A stretch of DNA of 64,000 nt from Roseomonas marmotae (GTDB lineage Bacteria > Pseudomonadota > Alphaproteobacteria > Acetobacterales > Acetobacteraceae), in contig NZ_CP061091.1 of assembly GCF_017654485.1 (NCBI RefSeq), positions 2,300,501 through 2,364,500 on the forward strand. Direction: 5' to 3'. The translations under genes were made by a program, and so were the position numbers. The stretch's first letter is position 1. Every line of letters starts with the position of its first letter. Shown here piece by piece: positions 27,389 to 35,429 of this stretch. The notes beneath the pieces are model-generated. The model was not told where the DNA came from, did no database searches, and saw nothing but the letters and a program-made list of their open reading frames with translations.

Positions 27389-29170
27389 TCACCGCCCGAC
27401 GGCGTAGCCCTGCATCCCGCGCGGGTTGGCGCCGGCGAAGATCTGCCCATCCGGCTCCTGCCGCGCGGCAGAAAGGCGGCCCTCGGACCAGTCGCCGCCA
27501 AGCTCGGCCTTGTGGCCGCGCGCCAGCATGGCCTCCAGCACCGATTTGCCGAGGCGGCCTTCCAGCACCGCCTTGCCCGGCCGCGCCACGCGGGGCCAGA
27601 AGGAGGAAGGCCAGTGCTCGCTATGGAAGGCGGGCGCATCGATCGCCTGCTGGATGTTCAGCCCGTGGTCGAGCATGCGCGCGATCATGATCGGCTGCCA
27701 CTGGTCCTGCTGCTCTCCGCCCGGGGTGCCGAAGGCCATCCAGGGCTTGCCGTCGCGCAGGGCCATGCCGGGAGAGAGCGTGGTGCGCGGCCGCTTGCCC
27801 GGCTTCAGGCCATTGGGCAGCGACTCGTCCAGCCAGAACATCTGCCCACGGGTGCCCAGGGCGAAGCCGAGTTCCGGAATGGCCGGCGAGGATTGCAGCC
27901 AGCCACCGGAGGGCGTGGCCGAGACCATGTTGCCCCAGCAGTCGATGACATCGACATGGCAGGTATCGGCACCGGAGACGCCCAGGCGGGAGACGGTCGG
28001 CTCGCCCGCGCCGGCGGCGCCGAGCATGGAAAGCCGCTCCTCCGCCGCATGGTCCACCCAGGGGGTGCGCCCGTTCACGCTGCCGGGGCGCAGTTCCATC
28101 GAAGCCTGCGGGCCGATCAGCTTGCGCCGCTCGATGTTGTAGGCCTCGGAGAGCAGCGCCTCCATCGGCACATCCACGAAGTCCGGGTCACCGTAGAATG
28201 CCTCGCGGTCCGCGAAGCCGAGCTTCATGGCCTCGATGACGGTGTGGACGAATTCATCGCCCACCGGGTCCATGGCGGCGATGTCGAAGCCGGCCAGGAT
28301 GGCCATCGTCTGCAACATGGCCGGGCCCTGGCTCCAGGGGCCGCATTTCAGCAGGGTCGTGCCGCGATAGTCATAGGACAGCGGCGCCTCGACCGGCGCC
28401 TGCCAGCGCGCCATGTCCTCGCCCGTCAGCACGCCACGATGGCGGCGGCCGGAGGCATCCATCACCTCATTCTCACGGCAGAAGCGGTCGATCGCCTCGG
28501 CCACGAAGCCCTGGTACCAGGCGCGGCGGGCGGCATCGATCTGCGCCACGCGGTCGGAGCCGGCGGCGGCGGCTTCCTTCAGCACGCGGCTATAGGTGGC
28601 GCCGAGCGTCGGATTGGCCCAGAGGGCGCCCGGCTTCGGCCCGCCATCGCGCAGCCAGAGCGCGGCCGAGCTCTTCCACTCCTCCTCGAAGAGCGGCTTC
28701 ACGGTCTGGATCGTGGCGCAGATGCGCGGGACGTAATGGATGCCGCGCTCCGCATAGCCGATGGCGAAGGAGAGCACATCCGCCAGCGTCCAGGTGCCCC
28801 AGTCCCGCAGCATCGTGGCCCAGGCATCGAAGGCGCCCGGCACCATGGCGGCCAGCAGGCCTGTGCCGGGAATCAGGTCCAGCCCGAGTTCGCCCTTCAC
28901 CTTCGCCACGCTCAGCCCGGCCGGAGCCACGCCCTGGCCACAGATGACCTTCTGCTGCCCGGTCCTGGCATCGTGGATGATGATCGGGCAGTCGCCCAGG
29001 GGGCCGTTCAGGTGTGGCTCCGCCACCTGCAGGGTGAAGCCGGCGGCGGCGGCGGCGTCGAAGGCGTTGCCCCCGCGTTCCAGCACGGCCATGCCGACCT
29101 GACTGGCGATCCAGTGGGTGCTGCCGACGGCGCCGAAAGTGCCGGCGATTTCAGGGCGAGTGGTGAACAT
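27389..29170 (-). CDS. gamma-glutamyltransferase family protein (no signal peptide)
   Basis: 593 residues covering both large and small chains of the Ntn-hydrolase. The conserved start GAVGSTHWIASQVGMAVLE and LERGGNAFDAA are present. The autocatalytic cleavage threonine is T403 (GADTCHVDV), where classical GGTs have TTHFSV, and the oxyanion-region motif SGGW lies at 421-424. The usual signal peptide is missing, so it is probably cytoplasmic, unlike E. coli Ggt. Proteins of this subgroup are often annotated as GGT but may hydrolyse other gamma-glutamyl or acyl-amide substrates. It is transcribed divergently from phnN. Confidence 0.87.
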   Translation of the reverse strand: MFTTRPEIAGTFGAVGSTHWIASQVGMAVLERGGNAFDAAAAAGFTLQVAEPHLNGPLGDCPIIIHDARTGQQKVICGQGVAPAGLSVAKVKGELGLDLIPGTGLLAAMVPGAFDAWATMLRDWGTWTLADVLSFAIGYAERGIHYVPRICATIQTVKPLFEEEWKSSAALWLRDGGPKPGALWANPTLGATYSRVLKEAAAAGSDRVAQIDAARRAWYQGFVAEAIDRFCRENEVMDASGRRHRGVLTGEDMARWQAPVEAPLSYDYRGTTLLKCGPWSQGPAMLQTMAILAGFDIAAMDPVGDEFVHTVIEAMKLGFADREAFYGDPDFVDVPMEALLSEAYNIERRKLIGPQASMELRPGSVNGRTPWVDHAAEERLSMLGAAGAGEPTVSRLGVSGADTCHVDVIDCWGNMVSATPSGGWLQSSPAIPELGFALGTRGQMFWLDESLPNGLKPGKRPRTTLSPGMALRDGKPWMAFGTPGGEQQDQWQPIMIARMLDHGLNIQQAIDAPAFHSEHWPSSFWPRVARPGKAVLEGRLGKSVLEAMLARGHKAELGGDWSEGRLSAARQEPDGQIFAGANPRGMQGYAVGR

Positions 29171-29267
29171 TCGGTTGCTCCAGGCGAAGGGCGGGCAAAA
29201 TACGCCTTAGCGGCTTGCGTCATTTCCTCTGCGCGCGGAAAAGCGGGTGGTCAATCGAGGGATGGCG

Positions 29268-29825
29268 ATGCCCGGCTGGCTGGTGACGGTCGTAGGCCCT
29301 TCAGGGGCCGGAAAAGACACCCTTCTGGGCGCTGCCCGCGCCGAGCTGAAGGGGGACTCGCGCTTCGTCTTCGCCCGCCGCGCCATCACCCGCCCGGCCG
29401 AGTCCAGCCACCATGCCGGCACCGAGGACCACCTGCCGATGAGCGAGGCGGAATTCGCCGCCGCGCGGGACCGGGGCGTCTTCGCGCTGCATTGGCAGGC
29501 GCATGGGCTGCGATATGGAGTTCCCCGGGGCATCGAGGCCGACCTCGACGCGGGGCGGGTCGTGATCGCGAATCTCTCCCGTGCCGTATTGGCGGAGGCG
29601 CATGCGCGCTACCGGCTGCGGGTGATCCTGGTAACTGCGCCGCCGGCGGTGCTGGCGCAGCGCCTCTCCGGGCGCGGGCGAGAGACGGCGGAGGAAATCA
29701 TCGAGCGCCTGTCCCGCTCGGCCGAGTTGCCGCCGGGGCTGGATGTCGTGCGGATCACCAATGACTCGACACCGGAGGAAGGCGCGGCGCGGCTGTTGCA
29801 GGTGCTCCGCGCCGTCGCCGGTTAA
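29268..29825 (+). CDS. phnN: ribose 1,5-bisphosphate phosphokinase
   Basis: 185 residues from ATG 29268, placed 6 bases after GAGGG (29257-29261); ATG 29262 and GTG 29247 are alternative starts. P-loop GPSGAGKDTLL comes first, followed by RRAITRPAESSHHAGTEDH, the guanylate-kinase-like motif that identifies PhnN. PhnN converts ribose 1,5-bisphosphate to PRPP at the end of the C-P lyase pathway. The gene is convergent with the DUF1045 and phnM unit, overlapping its end by 4 bp. It appears intact although phnL in the same locus has decayed. Confidence 0.9.
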   Translation: MPGWLVTVVGPSGAGKDTLLGAARAELKGDSRFVFARRAITRPAESSHHAGTEDHLPMSEAEFAAARDRGVFALHWQAHGLRYGVPRGIEADLDAGRVVIANLSRAVLAEAHARYRLRVILVTAPPAVLAQRLSGRGRETAEEIIERLSRSAELPPGLDVVRITNDSTPEEGAARLLQVLRAVAG

Positions 29826-30499
29826 CAGCCCAGCGGCAGCCGCTCCGCGATCAGGAAGGGCGCGCCCGGCTCCGCTTGGGTGAAGAGGCAGAGTTCCCGC
29901 ACCATCCGCGGCTTGTCCGCCGCCGCGGAGACGGCTTCCCGCACCGCCGGCATCATGATGTCCTTCTCCCGCTCCGAAAGCCTGCGCGAGAGCGTCAGGT
30001 GGAAGCGCCATTCCGAGAAAACGTAGGGATATCCCCAGCGGTCCAGCATCTCCCGCTGCCGCGCGGTCATGCGCTCCGGGCGCCTGCGGGCGATCTCAGC
30101 CTCGGTGGCCGGTGCGCGATGCGCATCCAGCGCCGTGACGCAGGCATCGGCGAAGGTATGCAGGGCCGGGCAGGGCACGCTTTCCCGTAAGGCCAGGAAG
30201 CCTGTCAGGTCGGCCACCTCGAGCGGCGGAAGCTCGAAGGGTGCCGTCGCGGCCGCCAGTTTCTCCGCCGTCGCACGTGCCGCCGCATAGGAGGTGAGGA
30301 GGTGGAAAGGCGGTTTCAGCGTGGCATGGAAGCCGTAGCGGCGCGCATCGGCCGTCAACTCGGCGATATTGAGGCCGGGCAGGGCGGGCTGCGGCAAGGC
30401 CGCGCCTGTCTCCGCATCGCGCCCCAGCCAGCGGGAGGCTGCCTCATGCAGCGGGTCGGCCAGCTCAGGCGCCCAGTAGAGGGCGAGGCGCGCCGTCAC
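29822..30499 (-). CDS. DUF1045 phosphonate-locus protein, 2H phosphodiesterase-like
   Basis: 225 residues. It carries two His-x-Thr motifs of the 2H phosphoesterase fold, HATLKPPF (about 58-65) and HLTLSRRL (about 167-174), plus the DUF1045 start RLALYWAPELADPL. This family is found almost exclusively next to phn genes and probably acts on a cyclic ribose phosphate intermediate, as PhnP does by a different fold; that function is inference. It starts within the last 4 bp of phnM and so is translationally coupled to it. Confidence 0.85.
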   Translation of the reverse strand: MTARLALYWAPELADPLHEAASRWLGRDAETGAALPQPALPGLNIAELTADARRYGFHATLKPPFHLLTSYAAARATAEKLAAATAPFELPPLEVADLTGFLALRESVPCPALHTFADACVTALDAHRAPATEAEIARRRPERMTARQREMLDRWGYPYVFSEWRFHLTLSRRLSEREKDIMMPAVREAVSAAADKPRMVRELCLFTQAEPGAPFLIAERLPLGC

Positions 30500-31632
30500 G
30501 CCACGCGCTCTCCGGCGCGCCAGACGGCACGGACGACGGGCATCTGGCCCAGGGGGCGGATGCGAACCAGATCGGCCCGGCGGCCAACCTCGATGCGCCC
30601 GCGATCCTCCATCTTCAGCATGCGCGCCGGTGTGGCGGTGATGGTGGCCACCGCCGCCGGAAGAGAGATGCCGGTGTCGGCCGCGGCGCGCCAGGCGGCC
30701 TCAATCATGGCCGGCGGCACATAGTCGCTGGCGAGAACATCGACCAGCCCGGACCGAACCAGATCCACCACCGCGACATTGCCCGAATGGCTTCCGCCAC
30801 GCACCAGGTTGGGGGCGCCGCCGATGATCTGCATGCCATGCCGGCGCGCCGCCTCCGCCGCCATCAACGACACCGGGAATTCCGAGATCATGATGCCCTC
30901 GGCTGCATTCTCGGCGATCTCGTCCTCCCGCCAGTCGTCATGGCTGGCCAGTGGCAGGTTGCGGTGGGCGATTCGTTCGAGCAGCGCGCGGCGCTGCGGG
31001 CCGCGCAGGCGCTCCCGCTGGGTCAACAGCTTGTCGATCCGCTTCTCGACCTCAGGCAGCGGCATGGAGCGGGCGCGCATCTTGCGGTATCGCTCGATAT
31101 CCACGTACTGGCCAACGCCGGGCGAATGGTCCATCAGGCTGACCATACGCACCGCCGGGTGGTCGGCCACCGTCTCCAGCAAAGGCAGCAGGTCGGCAGC
31201 CGGAAGTTCGCAGCGCAGATGAAGGAAGTGCTCGCTCTTCAGCAGCCCGGTCGGGGCAAGCGCATCCAGATCCTTCACGCCGTTCAGGAAGGTTTCCGTC
31301 CGCTCCGCATCGAAGCCGAGGTCGCCAAGACAGAGCGCGTCCAGCACCGTGGTCACGCCCGCCGCCGCCGTCTGCGCGTCATGCGCCAGAAAGGCCGAGC
31401 GGGAGGGCCACCGCGCCGTGGCACGCGGCTGTACCTGTCGCTCCAGGTTATCGGTATGGACGTCGATGACGCCGGGGATGAGATGGTCCCCGTCCAGGTC
31501 GATGGCACCCGGAGCATGGCTGCGACCAGGCTGCAGATCCGCGATCCGGCCCTCCCGCAGCACCAGAGTACCGGGCTGCATCGTGTCCGGAAGGACCAGC
31601 AGGGCATTGGTCAGGATGGTCTCAGTGGTCAT
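30496..31632 (-). CDS. phnM: alpha-D-ribose 1-methylphosphonate 5-triphosphate diphosphatase
   Basis: 378 residues of the amidohydrolase superfamily. The N-terminal metal-site segment is GVIDVHTDNLERQVQPRA, and further PhnM hallmarks are MDHSPGVGQY and SHDDWREDEI, with a C-terminal ASDYVPPAMIEAAWRAA. PhnM removes pyrophosphate from the triphosphate intermediate made by PhnGHI(L) so that C-P lyase (PhnJ) can act. Length matches E. coli PhnM (378). Its ATG overlaps the stop of the phnL remnant, the arrangement of an intact phnLM pair. The rest of C-P lyase (phnG-K) is absent from the window. Confidence 0.93.
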   Translation of the reverse strand: MTTETILTNALLVLPDTMQPGTLVLREGRIADLQPGRSHAPGAIDLDGDHLIPGVIDVHTDNLERQVQPRATARWPSRSAFLAHDAQTAAAGVTTVLDALCLGDLGFDAERTETFLNGVKDLDALAPTGLLKSEHFLHLRCELPAADLLPLLETVADHPAVRMVSLMDHSPGVGQYVDIERYRKMRARSMPLPEVEKRIDKLLTQRERLRGPQRRALLERIAHRNLPLASHDDWREDEIAENAAEGIMISEFPVSLMAAEAARRHGMQIIGGAPNLVRGGSHSGNVAVVDLVRSGLVDVLASDYVPPAMIEAAWRAAADTGISLPAAVATITATPARMLKMEDRGRIEVGRRADLVRIRPLGQMPVVRAVWRAGERVA

Positions 31633-32275
31633 GCGGCGTCCTGAATGGGCAAAGCTTCGAAAAGGCAGTCGGCGGCGCGGTTCCGCGCGTCCAGATCGCG
31701 GAAGGTGCCGATGATGGCGGCCTTGCCCCCGGCGATCAACGTGATCGCCACCTTGCGGTCGGCGTCGTCAAGACTGGCGGTTGGCTCATCCAGCAGCAGG
31801 ATGGGGTAGCCGGGAGCGAAGCCATGGGCAAGATTCACCCGCCGCCGCTCATCGGCGGAGATGGTGGCGGGCGGCAGGTTCAGGCGCGTCGGCCTCTCCG
31901 CCATCCATTCCCGCGAGGCCTCGGCTGCCCTTGGCCATCAGAGGCTCCGACACGACACCCATCCGCCCGATACGGGAATGGCGCGCCGGACTGCGAGACA
32001 TGATGCCGGGCCCGCCGCCGGATTTCCTGCACCAGTCGCTTGGCGGTCCTTGTGAGACCTATAGGCTGGCCCTGGTGAAGCAGGTGGACATGCCCGGGCC
32101 CGGCGCCGTAGCTGCCGCAGAGACAGGGCGCATGAGCATGAAATGGGATGACCGGCGCCACCGACTCGCCCGGGCAAGGCGGAGAAGCCTGCCCCCGCCG
32201 GAACCGTGACACGCATGCCGTCCTGAAGGTGGAGGCAGAAGCTCCCGCCAAGAGCGCCCGGCCCGAGCGGGACGG
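31629..32275 (-). pseudogene. phnL: phnL pseudogene (C-P lyase ABC-type ATPase), frameshifted and degraded
   Basis: Reading the minus strand in successive frames recovers PhnL in order. First comes SFCLHLQDGMRVTVPAG (family FTLHLQGG), then in a second frame PGESVAP and GSYGAGPGHVHLLHQGQP with LVQEIRRRARHHVSQ. Next VSEPLMA appears in another frame, and finally an open 91-codon tail (31629-31904) holds LNLPP, VNLAHGFAPGYPILLLDEPTASLDDA. Frame changes fall near 32165-32180, 31980-32005 and 31915-31935. The Walker A is unrecognisable and the signature SGGE is SADE. The gene cannot make a working ATPase. The tail alone might still be translated. Confidence 0.85.
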
Positions 32276-32311
32276 TTGAAGAACGACCCACCTGGATGGC
32301 GCGACCCAAAG

Positions 32312-32342
32312 AAAAACCCCGGGATGCCGAAGCATCCCGGGG
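32312..32342 (-). terminator. intrinsic terminator of tRNA-Asn
   Basis: On the minus strand an 11-bp stem (CCCCGGGATGC / GCATCCCGGGG, 32317-32342) capped by TTCG is followed by TTTTTC. It lies 10 bp after the tRNA-Asn 3' end and also separates it from the phnL remnant. Confidence 0.88.
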
Positions 32343-32352
32343 TCTTCTTGAT

Positions 32353-32428
32353 TGGCTCCCCGAGTTGGACTCGAACCAACGACCTAGCGATTAACAGTCG
32401 CGTGCTCTACCAGCTGAGCTATCGGGGA
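32353..32428 (-). tRNA. tRNA-Asn (GTT)
   Basis: 76 nt including an encoded CCA. The acceptor stem TCCCCGA / TCGGGGA closes, D-loop AGCTGGTAGAGC, anticodon stem-loop with GTT after ACT, and T-loop GGTTCGAGTCC are all standard. A good promoter lies just upstream (32445-32473) and a terminator downstream. Confidence 0.97.
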
Positions 32429-32444
32429 TCAGCTTGTGTGCGGC

Positions 32445-32473
32445 GCTATAGCGGGGCATTTCGTGGCCTGCAA
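32445..32473 (-). promoter_or_regulatory. sigma-70-type promoter of tRNA-Asn
   Basis: On the minus strand, TTGCAG (-35, 32468-32473) and TATAGC (-10, 32445-32450) are 17 bp apart, putting the start about 10 nt before the tRNA. The surrounding 100 bp is the most AT-rich stretch nearby. Confidence 0.6.
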
Positions 32474-32530
32474 GAGGCATTTGAAATCATTTTCGCCGTA
32501 ACGCCGTAGTCTTAGTCTTTAGTCATAGTT

Positions 32531-32604
32531 TGGAGGCCTGAGCGGGAATCGAACCCACATTCACGGATTTGCAGTCCGTTGCATCACCATTCTGCCATCA
32601 GGCC
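32531..32604 (-). tRNA. tRNA-Cys (GCA)
   Basis: 74 nt with encoded CCA. Acceptor GGCCTGA pairs imperfectly at one position with TCAGGCC; the anticodon loop reads CTGCAAA with GCA, and the T-arm is GTGGGTTCGATTCCCGC. It has its own promoter at 32614-32642. Confidence 0.96.
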
Positions 32605-32613
32605 GCGAGGGGG

Positions 32614-32642
32614 TGTATCGGGTGCCGGAGGCGCAGGGTCAA
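32614..32642 (-). promoter_or_regulatory. sigma-70-type promoter of tRNA-Cys
   Basis: On the minus strand TTGACC (32637-32642) and GATACA (32614-32619) are separated by 17 bp, about 10 bp before the tRNA-Cys 5' end. Confidence 0.55.
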
Positions 32643-32683
32643 GAGGGGGAGTGCCAATCCGATCCGATGTCCGGGCCTCCGGC

Positions 32684-32712
32684 TTGGCCCTAGGGCGAGG
32701 GGCCTCTATAAA
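32684..32712 (+). promoter_or_regulatory. promoter of the pcm-tolC-popZ-valS run
   Basis: TTGGCC (32684-32689) and TATAAA (32707-32712) have 17-bp spacing, 50 bp before the pcm start codon. Both elements fit the vegetative alphaproteobacterial pattern. Confidence 0.5.
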
Positions 32713-32762
32713 CGCGCGACGCGTGGTGGACGGTCCGCGCGAAGGACGAGGATGAGCGGCTG

Positions 32763-33422
32763 ATGAACTTCGCCGATGCGCGCAAGTGGATGGTGGACGG
32801 GCAGGTCAGGCCCAACAAGGTGACCGACCCGCGGATCATCGAAGCCATGCTGGAGCTGCCGCGTCATCTCTTCGTGCCGCAGAGCTGCGTTGCCCGCGCG
32901 CATGCCGATGAGGACGTGCCGCTCGGTAACGGCCGCGTGCTGATGCAGCCGATGATGCTGGCGCGACTGGTGCAACTGGCCGATGTACGGGCGGGTGAGA
33001 CGGCGCTCGTTCTCGGCGCCGGCACGGGCTACGGCGCGGCATTGCTGGCCCGCCTCGGTGCACGTGTGACAGCGGTGGAAGACGACGCCGATCTGCTGAA
33101 GATCGGCCGTCACGCGCTGGCGGAGGCTGGCGTGGTGGCGCCAGGCTCGCTGCAGCTCGTGGAGGCCGCGCCGGCCAGCGGCGGACCCGCCGGGCCTTTC
33201 GATGTCGTGCTGCTGGAGGGTGAGGTATCCGTCATCCCCACCAGCATCTCCGACCGTTTGGCCGAGGGCGGGCGCCTGGTCACTGTCTATCGCCATCCCG
33301 GCCGCGCCGGTGCCGCTGTCATCGGCCGCCGCATCGGCGGCGCGTTCAGCGTGACGGAAGCTTTCGATTGCACCACGGCGCCGCTCCCCGGCTTCTCGCA
33401 GGAGCCGAGCTTCGTCTTCTGA
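32763..33422 (+). CDS. protein-L-isoaspartate O-methyltransferase family protein
   Basis: 219 residues. The start NFADARKWMVDGQVRPNKV is typical of the short alphaproteobacterial PCMT-like group located before tolC. An AdoMet-binding loop VLGAGTGYGAALLARLG (about 82-98) and the acidic AVEDDADLL follow; the region VPLGNGRVLMQP replaces the canonical GEGQTISQP. The loss of that motif leaves true isoaspartate repair activity uncertain, although the Rossmann fold is clear. It is followed by tolC after 109 bp on the same strand. Confidence 0.85.
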   Translation: MNFADARKWMVDGQVRPNKVTDPRIIEAMLELPRHLFVPQSCVARAHADEDVPLGNGRVLMQPMMLARLVQLADVRAGETALVLGAGTGYGAALLARLGARVTAVEDDADLLKIGRHALAEAGVVAPGSLQLVEAAPASGGPAGPFDVVLLEGEVSVIPTSISDRLAEGGRLVTVYRHPGRAGAAVIGRRIGGAFSVTEAFDCTTAPLPGFSQEPSFVF

Positions 33423-33531
33423 GCCACGAGGGCGCCTTCCATGCCGGACTCCAGGACGCTGGCCGGACCGGGCGGCCTCGTCTAATCTCGGCCCGCCCGG
33501 GCAGCCCCCGGCATTAGCGGGGAGGGAGACG

Positions 33532-34908
33532 ATGTCGATGAGGCATCTGTTATCGGCGTCGGTGATGCTGTGCGTGATGTTTGGGGGTGTGGCGCGGGGC
33601 CAGACGCTGGAGGAGGCGCTGAGCCGGGCCTATGCGAACAACCCGACCTTGCAGTCGGCGCGGGCGCAGCTGCGGGTGGTGGATGAGAATGTGCCGCTGG
33701 CGCTGTCGGGATGGCGCCCGAGCGTGACGGTTGCCGGCAGTGCCGGCTACAACCAGGGCACGGCGCGCTCGCGCGGCATCTATGCGGACACGGACCGGCC
33801 GATCGGCTCGGTGCAGGCGACGGTGTCGCAGCCCTTGTATAGCGGCGGGCGGACGGCGGCGGGGACGCGGCGGGCGGAGCAGCAGGTGCTGGCGCAGCGG
33901 GCGCGGCTGCTGGCGACGGAGCAGCAGGTGCTGTCGGACGTGGTCTCGGCCTATGTGGCGGTGATCCGCGACCAGGAGACGCTGCGGCTGAACGTCAACA
34001 ACGTGCAGGTGCTGCAGCGTCAGCTGGACGCGACGAACGAGCGCTTCCGGGTGGGCGAGATCACCCGCACGGATGTGGCGCAGGCGGAGAGCCGGCTGGC
34101 GGGGGCGCGGGCGTCGCGGGCGAATGCGGAGGGGACGCTGCAGACCAGCCGGGCGACCTTCGCGCGGCTGGTGGGAGTGGCGCCGGAGCGGCTGGTGGCG
34201 CCGCAGCCGCTGCGCGCGCCGGTGACGACGGCGCAGCAGGCGGTGGAGATGGCCTCGGTGAACGCGCCGGGGGTGGTGGCGGCGCTGTTCGACGAGGCGG
34301 CGGCGCGGGAGGCGATCGACGTGCAGGCGGCGGCGCTGCTGCCGCAGGTGTCGCTGCAGGCGCAGACCTTCCGCTCGGACAATGCGCAGCAGCCGCATAC
34401 GCGGGCGACGGGCGAGCAGATCACGGCGACGCTGTCGGTGCCGCTGTATCAGGGCGGCGCCGAGTATGCGGCGGTGCGGCAGGCGCGGCAGCAGGCGCAG
34501 CAGGCGCGGCAGGTGGTCGATGACCAGCGGCGCGCCGCGATGCAGCAGGCGGCGCAGGCCTGGGAGACGCTGACGGCGGCGCGGGCGCAGGTGGAGAGCG
34601 TGCGCGCGCAGATCCGCGCCGCCGAGATCGCGCTGGACGGGGTGCAGCGCGAGGCAGTGGTGGGCAGCCGCACCACGCTCGACGTGCTGAACGCCGAGCA
34701 GGAGCTGCTGAACGCGCGGGTGAGCCTGGTGCAGGCGCTGGCGAATGTGGTGAACAACAGCTACAGCCTGGCCGGCGCCGTCGGCCGCCTCACCGCCCGC
34801 GACCTCGCCCTCCCCGTGCCCCTCTACGACATGGAAGCCTACTACCGCACCGTCCGATCCAAGTGGTTCGGCACCGGAGACTATGCTGGCGCGGGAGCGC
34901 CTCGCTGA
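33532..34908 (+). CDS. tolC: TolC family outer membrane efflux/secretion protein
   Basis: 458 residues with signal peptide MSMRHLLSASVMLCVMFGG, then two OEP repeats of long amphipathic helices rich in Ala, Gln and Arg. TolC landmarks are TLEEALSRAYANNPTLQSARAQ, SGWRPSVTVAGSAGYNQG, the SQPLYSGGRT and SVPLYQGGAEYA strands, and VGSRTTLDVLNAEQELL near the end. It forms the trimeric outer-membrane channel used by type I secretion and drug efflux and could serve the exporter at 5.4-8.6 kb. The coding strand is very G-rich from 33600 to about 34760 and C-rich after 34770, unlike its neighbours. Confidence 0.9.
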   Translation: MSMRHLLSASVMLCVMFGGVARGQTLEEALSRAYANNPTLQSARAQLRVVDENVPLALSGWRPSVTVAGSAGYNQGTARSRGIYADTDRPIGSVQATVSQPLYSGGRTAAGTRRAEQQVLAQRARLLATEQQVLSDVVSAYVAVIRDQETLRLNVNNVQVLQRQLDATNERFRVGEITRTDVAQAESRLAGARASRANAEGTLQTSRATFARLVGVAPERLVAPQPLRAPVTTAQQAVEMASVNAPGVVAALFDEAAAREAIDVQAAALLPQVSLQAQTFRSDNAQQPHTRATGEQITATLSVPLYQGGAEYAAVRQARQQAQQARQVVDDQRRAAMQQAAQAWETLTAARAQVESVRAQIRAAEIALDGVQREAVVGSRTTLDVLNAEQELLNARVSLVQALANVVNNSYSLAGAVGRLTARDLALPVPLYDMEAYYRTVRSKWFGTGDYAGAGAPR

Positions 34909-34909
34909 G

Positions 34910-35398
34910 ATGACCTCTCACGCTTCCGGCGGCCCTGATCCCTCCATGGCGGATATCCTGGCGTCGATTCGGGATATCCTCAATGAAGATGAGAAGGAAC
35001 CTCAGTTGGCCAAGCCGCTCGAGCTGACCGAAGCCATGCTGGTCGCGCGCCCCCAACCGCCGGAGCCGGAAGCGCAGCTCCGCGCGGAGCCGGGACCGGC
35101 GCCTGCCGCGCCCGAGGCTCCACCTGCGCCGGCCGTCGAGGAACCTGCAGCGCGGCCCGTGCCGTTGCTGGCCCCTGCTGTCGCCGCCGCGACCGCGGCG
35201 GCGCTGGGCGAGCTGGCCAAGGCGGTTTCGGGCAACCGGTCCGCACCGGTCAGCCGGGGCGGCGCGAGTATCGAGGATGTGGTGCGGGAGGAACTCCGCC
35301 CCCTGCTGAAAGCCTGGCTGGACCAGCATCTGCCAGCGATGGTGGAGCATATCGTGAAGGCCGAGATTGCCCGCCTGATGGGGCAGGGCGAGCGCTAG
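34910..35398 (+). CDS. popZ: PopZ-like polar organising protein (DUF2497)
   Basis: 162 residues from ATG 34910, one base after the tolC stop; an upstream ATG at 34883 is inside tolC. The N-terminal PopZ helix is SMADILASIRDILNEDE, the middle is a Pro/Ala/Glu-rich disordered spacer, and the C-terminus has the oligomerisation helices VVREELRPLLKAWLDQHLPAMVEHIV and KAEIARL. PopZ scaffolds at cell poles anchor the chromosome origin via ParB. The tolC-popZ-valS order is conserved in many alphaproteobacteria. Confidence 0.85.
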   Translation: MTSHASGGPDPSMADILASIRDILNEDEKEPQLAKPLELTEAMLVARPQPPEPEAQLRAEPGPAPAAPEAPPAPAVEEPAARPVPLLAPAVAAATAAALGELAKAVSGNRSAPVSRGGASIEDVVREELRPLLKAWLDQHLPAMVEHIVKAEIARLMGQGER

Positions 35399-35429
35399 GG
35401 CAGCGGAATCGCTGTCGCCTCTTGACGTT

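Noticed and set aside
32353..32604. tRNA-Asn/tRNA-Cys pair as a site of an integrated element
   Set aside because: Both tRNAs are complete and no integrase or duplicated tRNA end is seen on either side.
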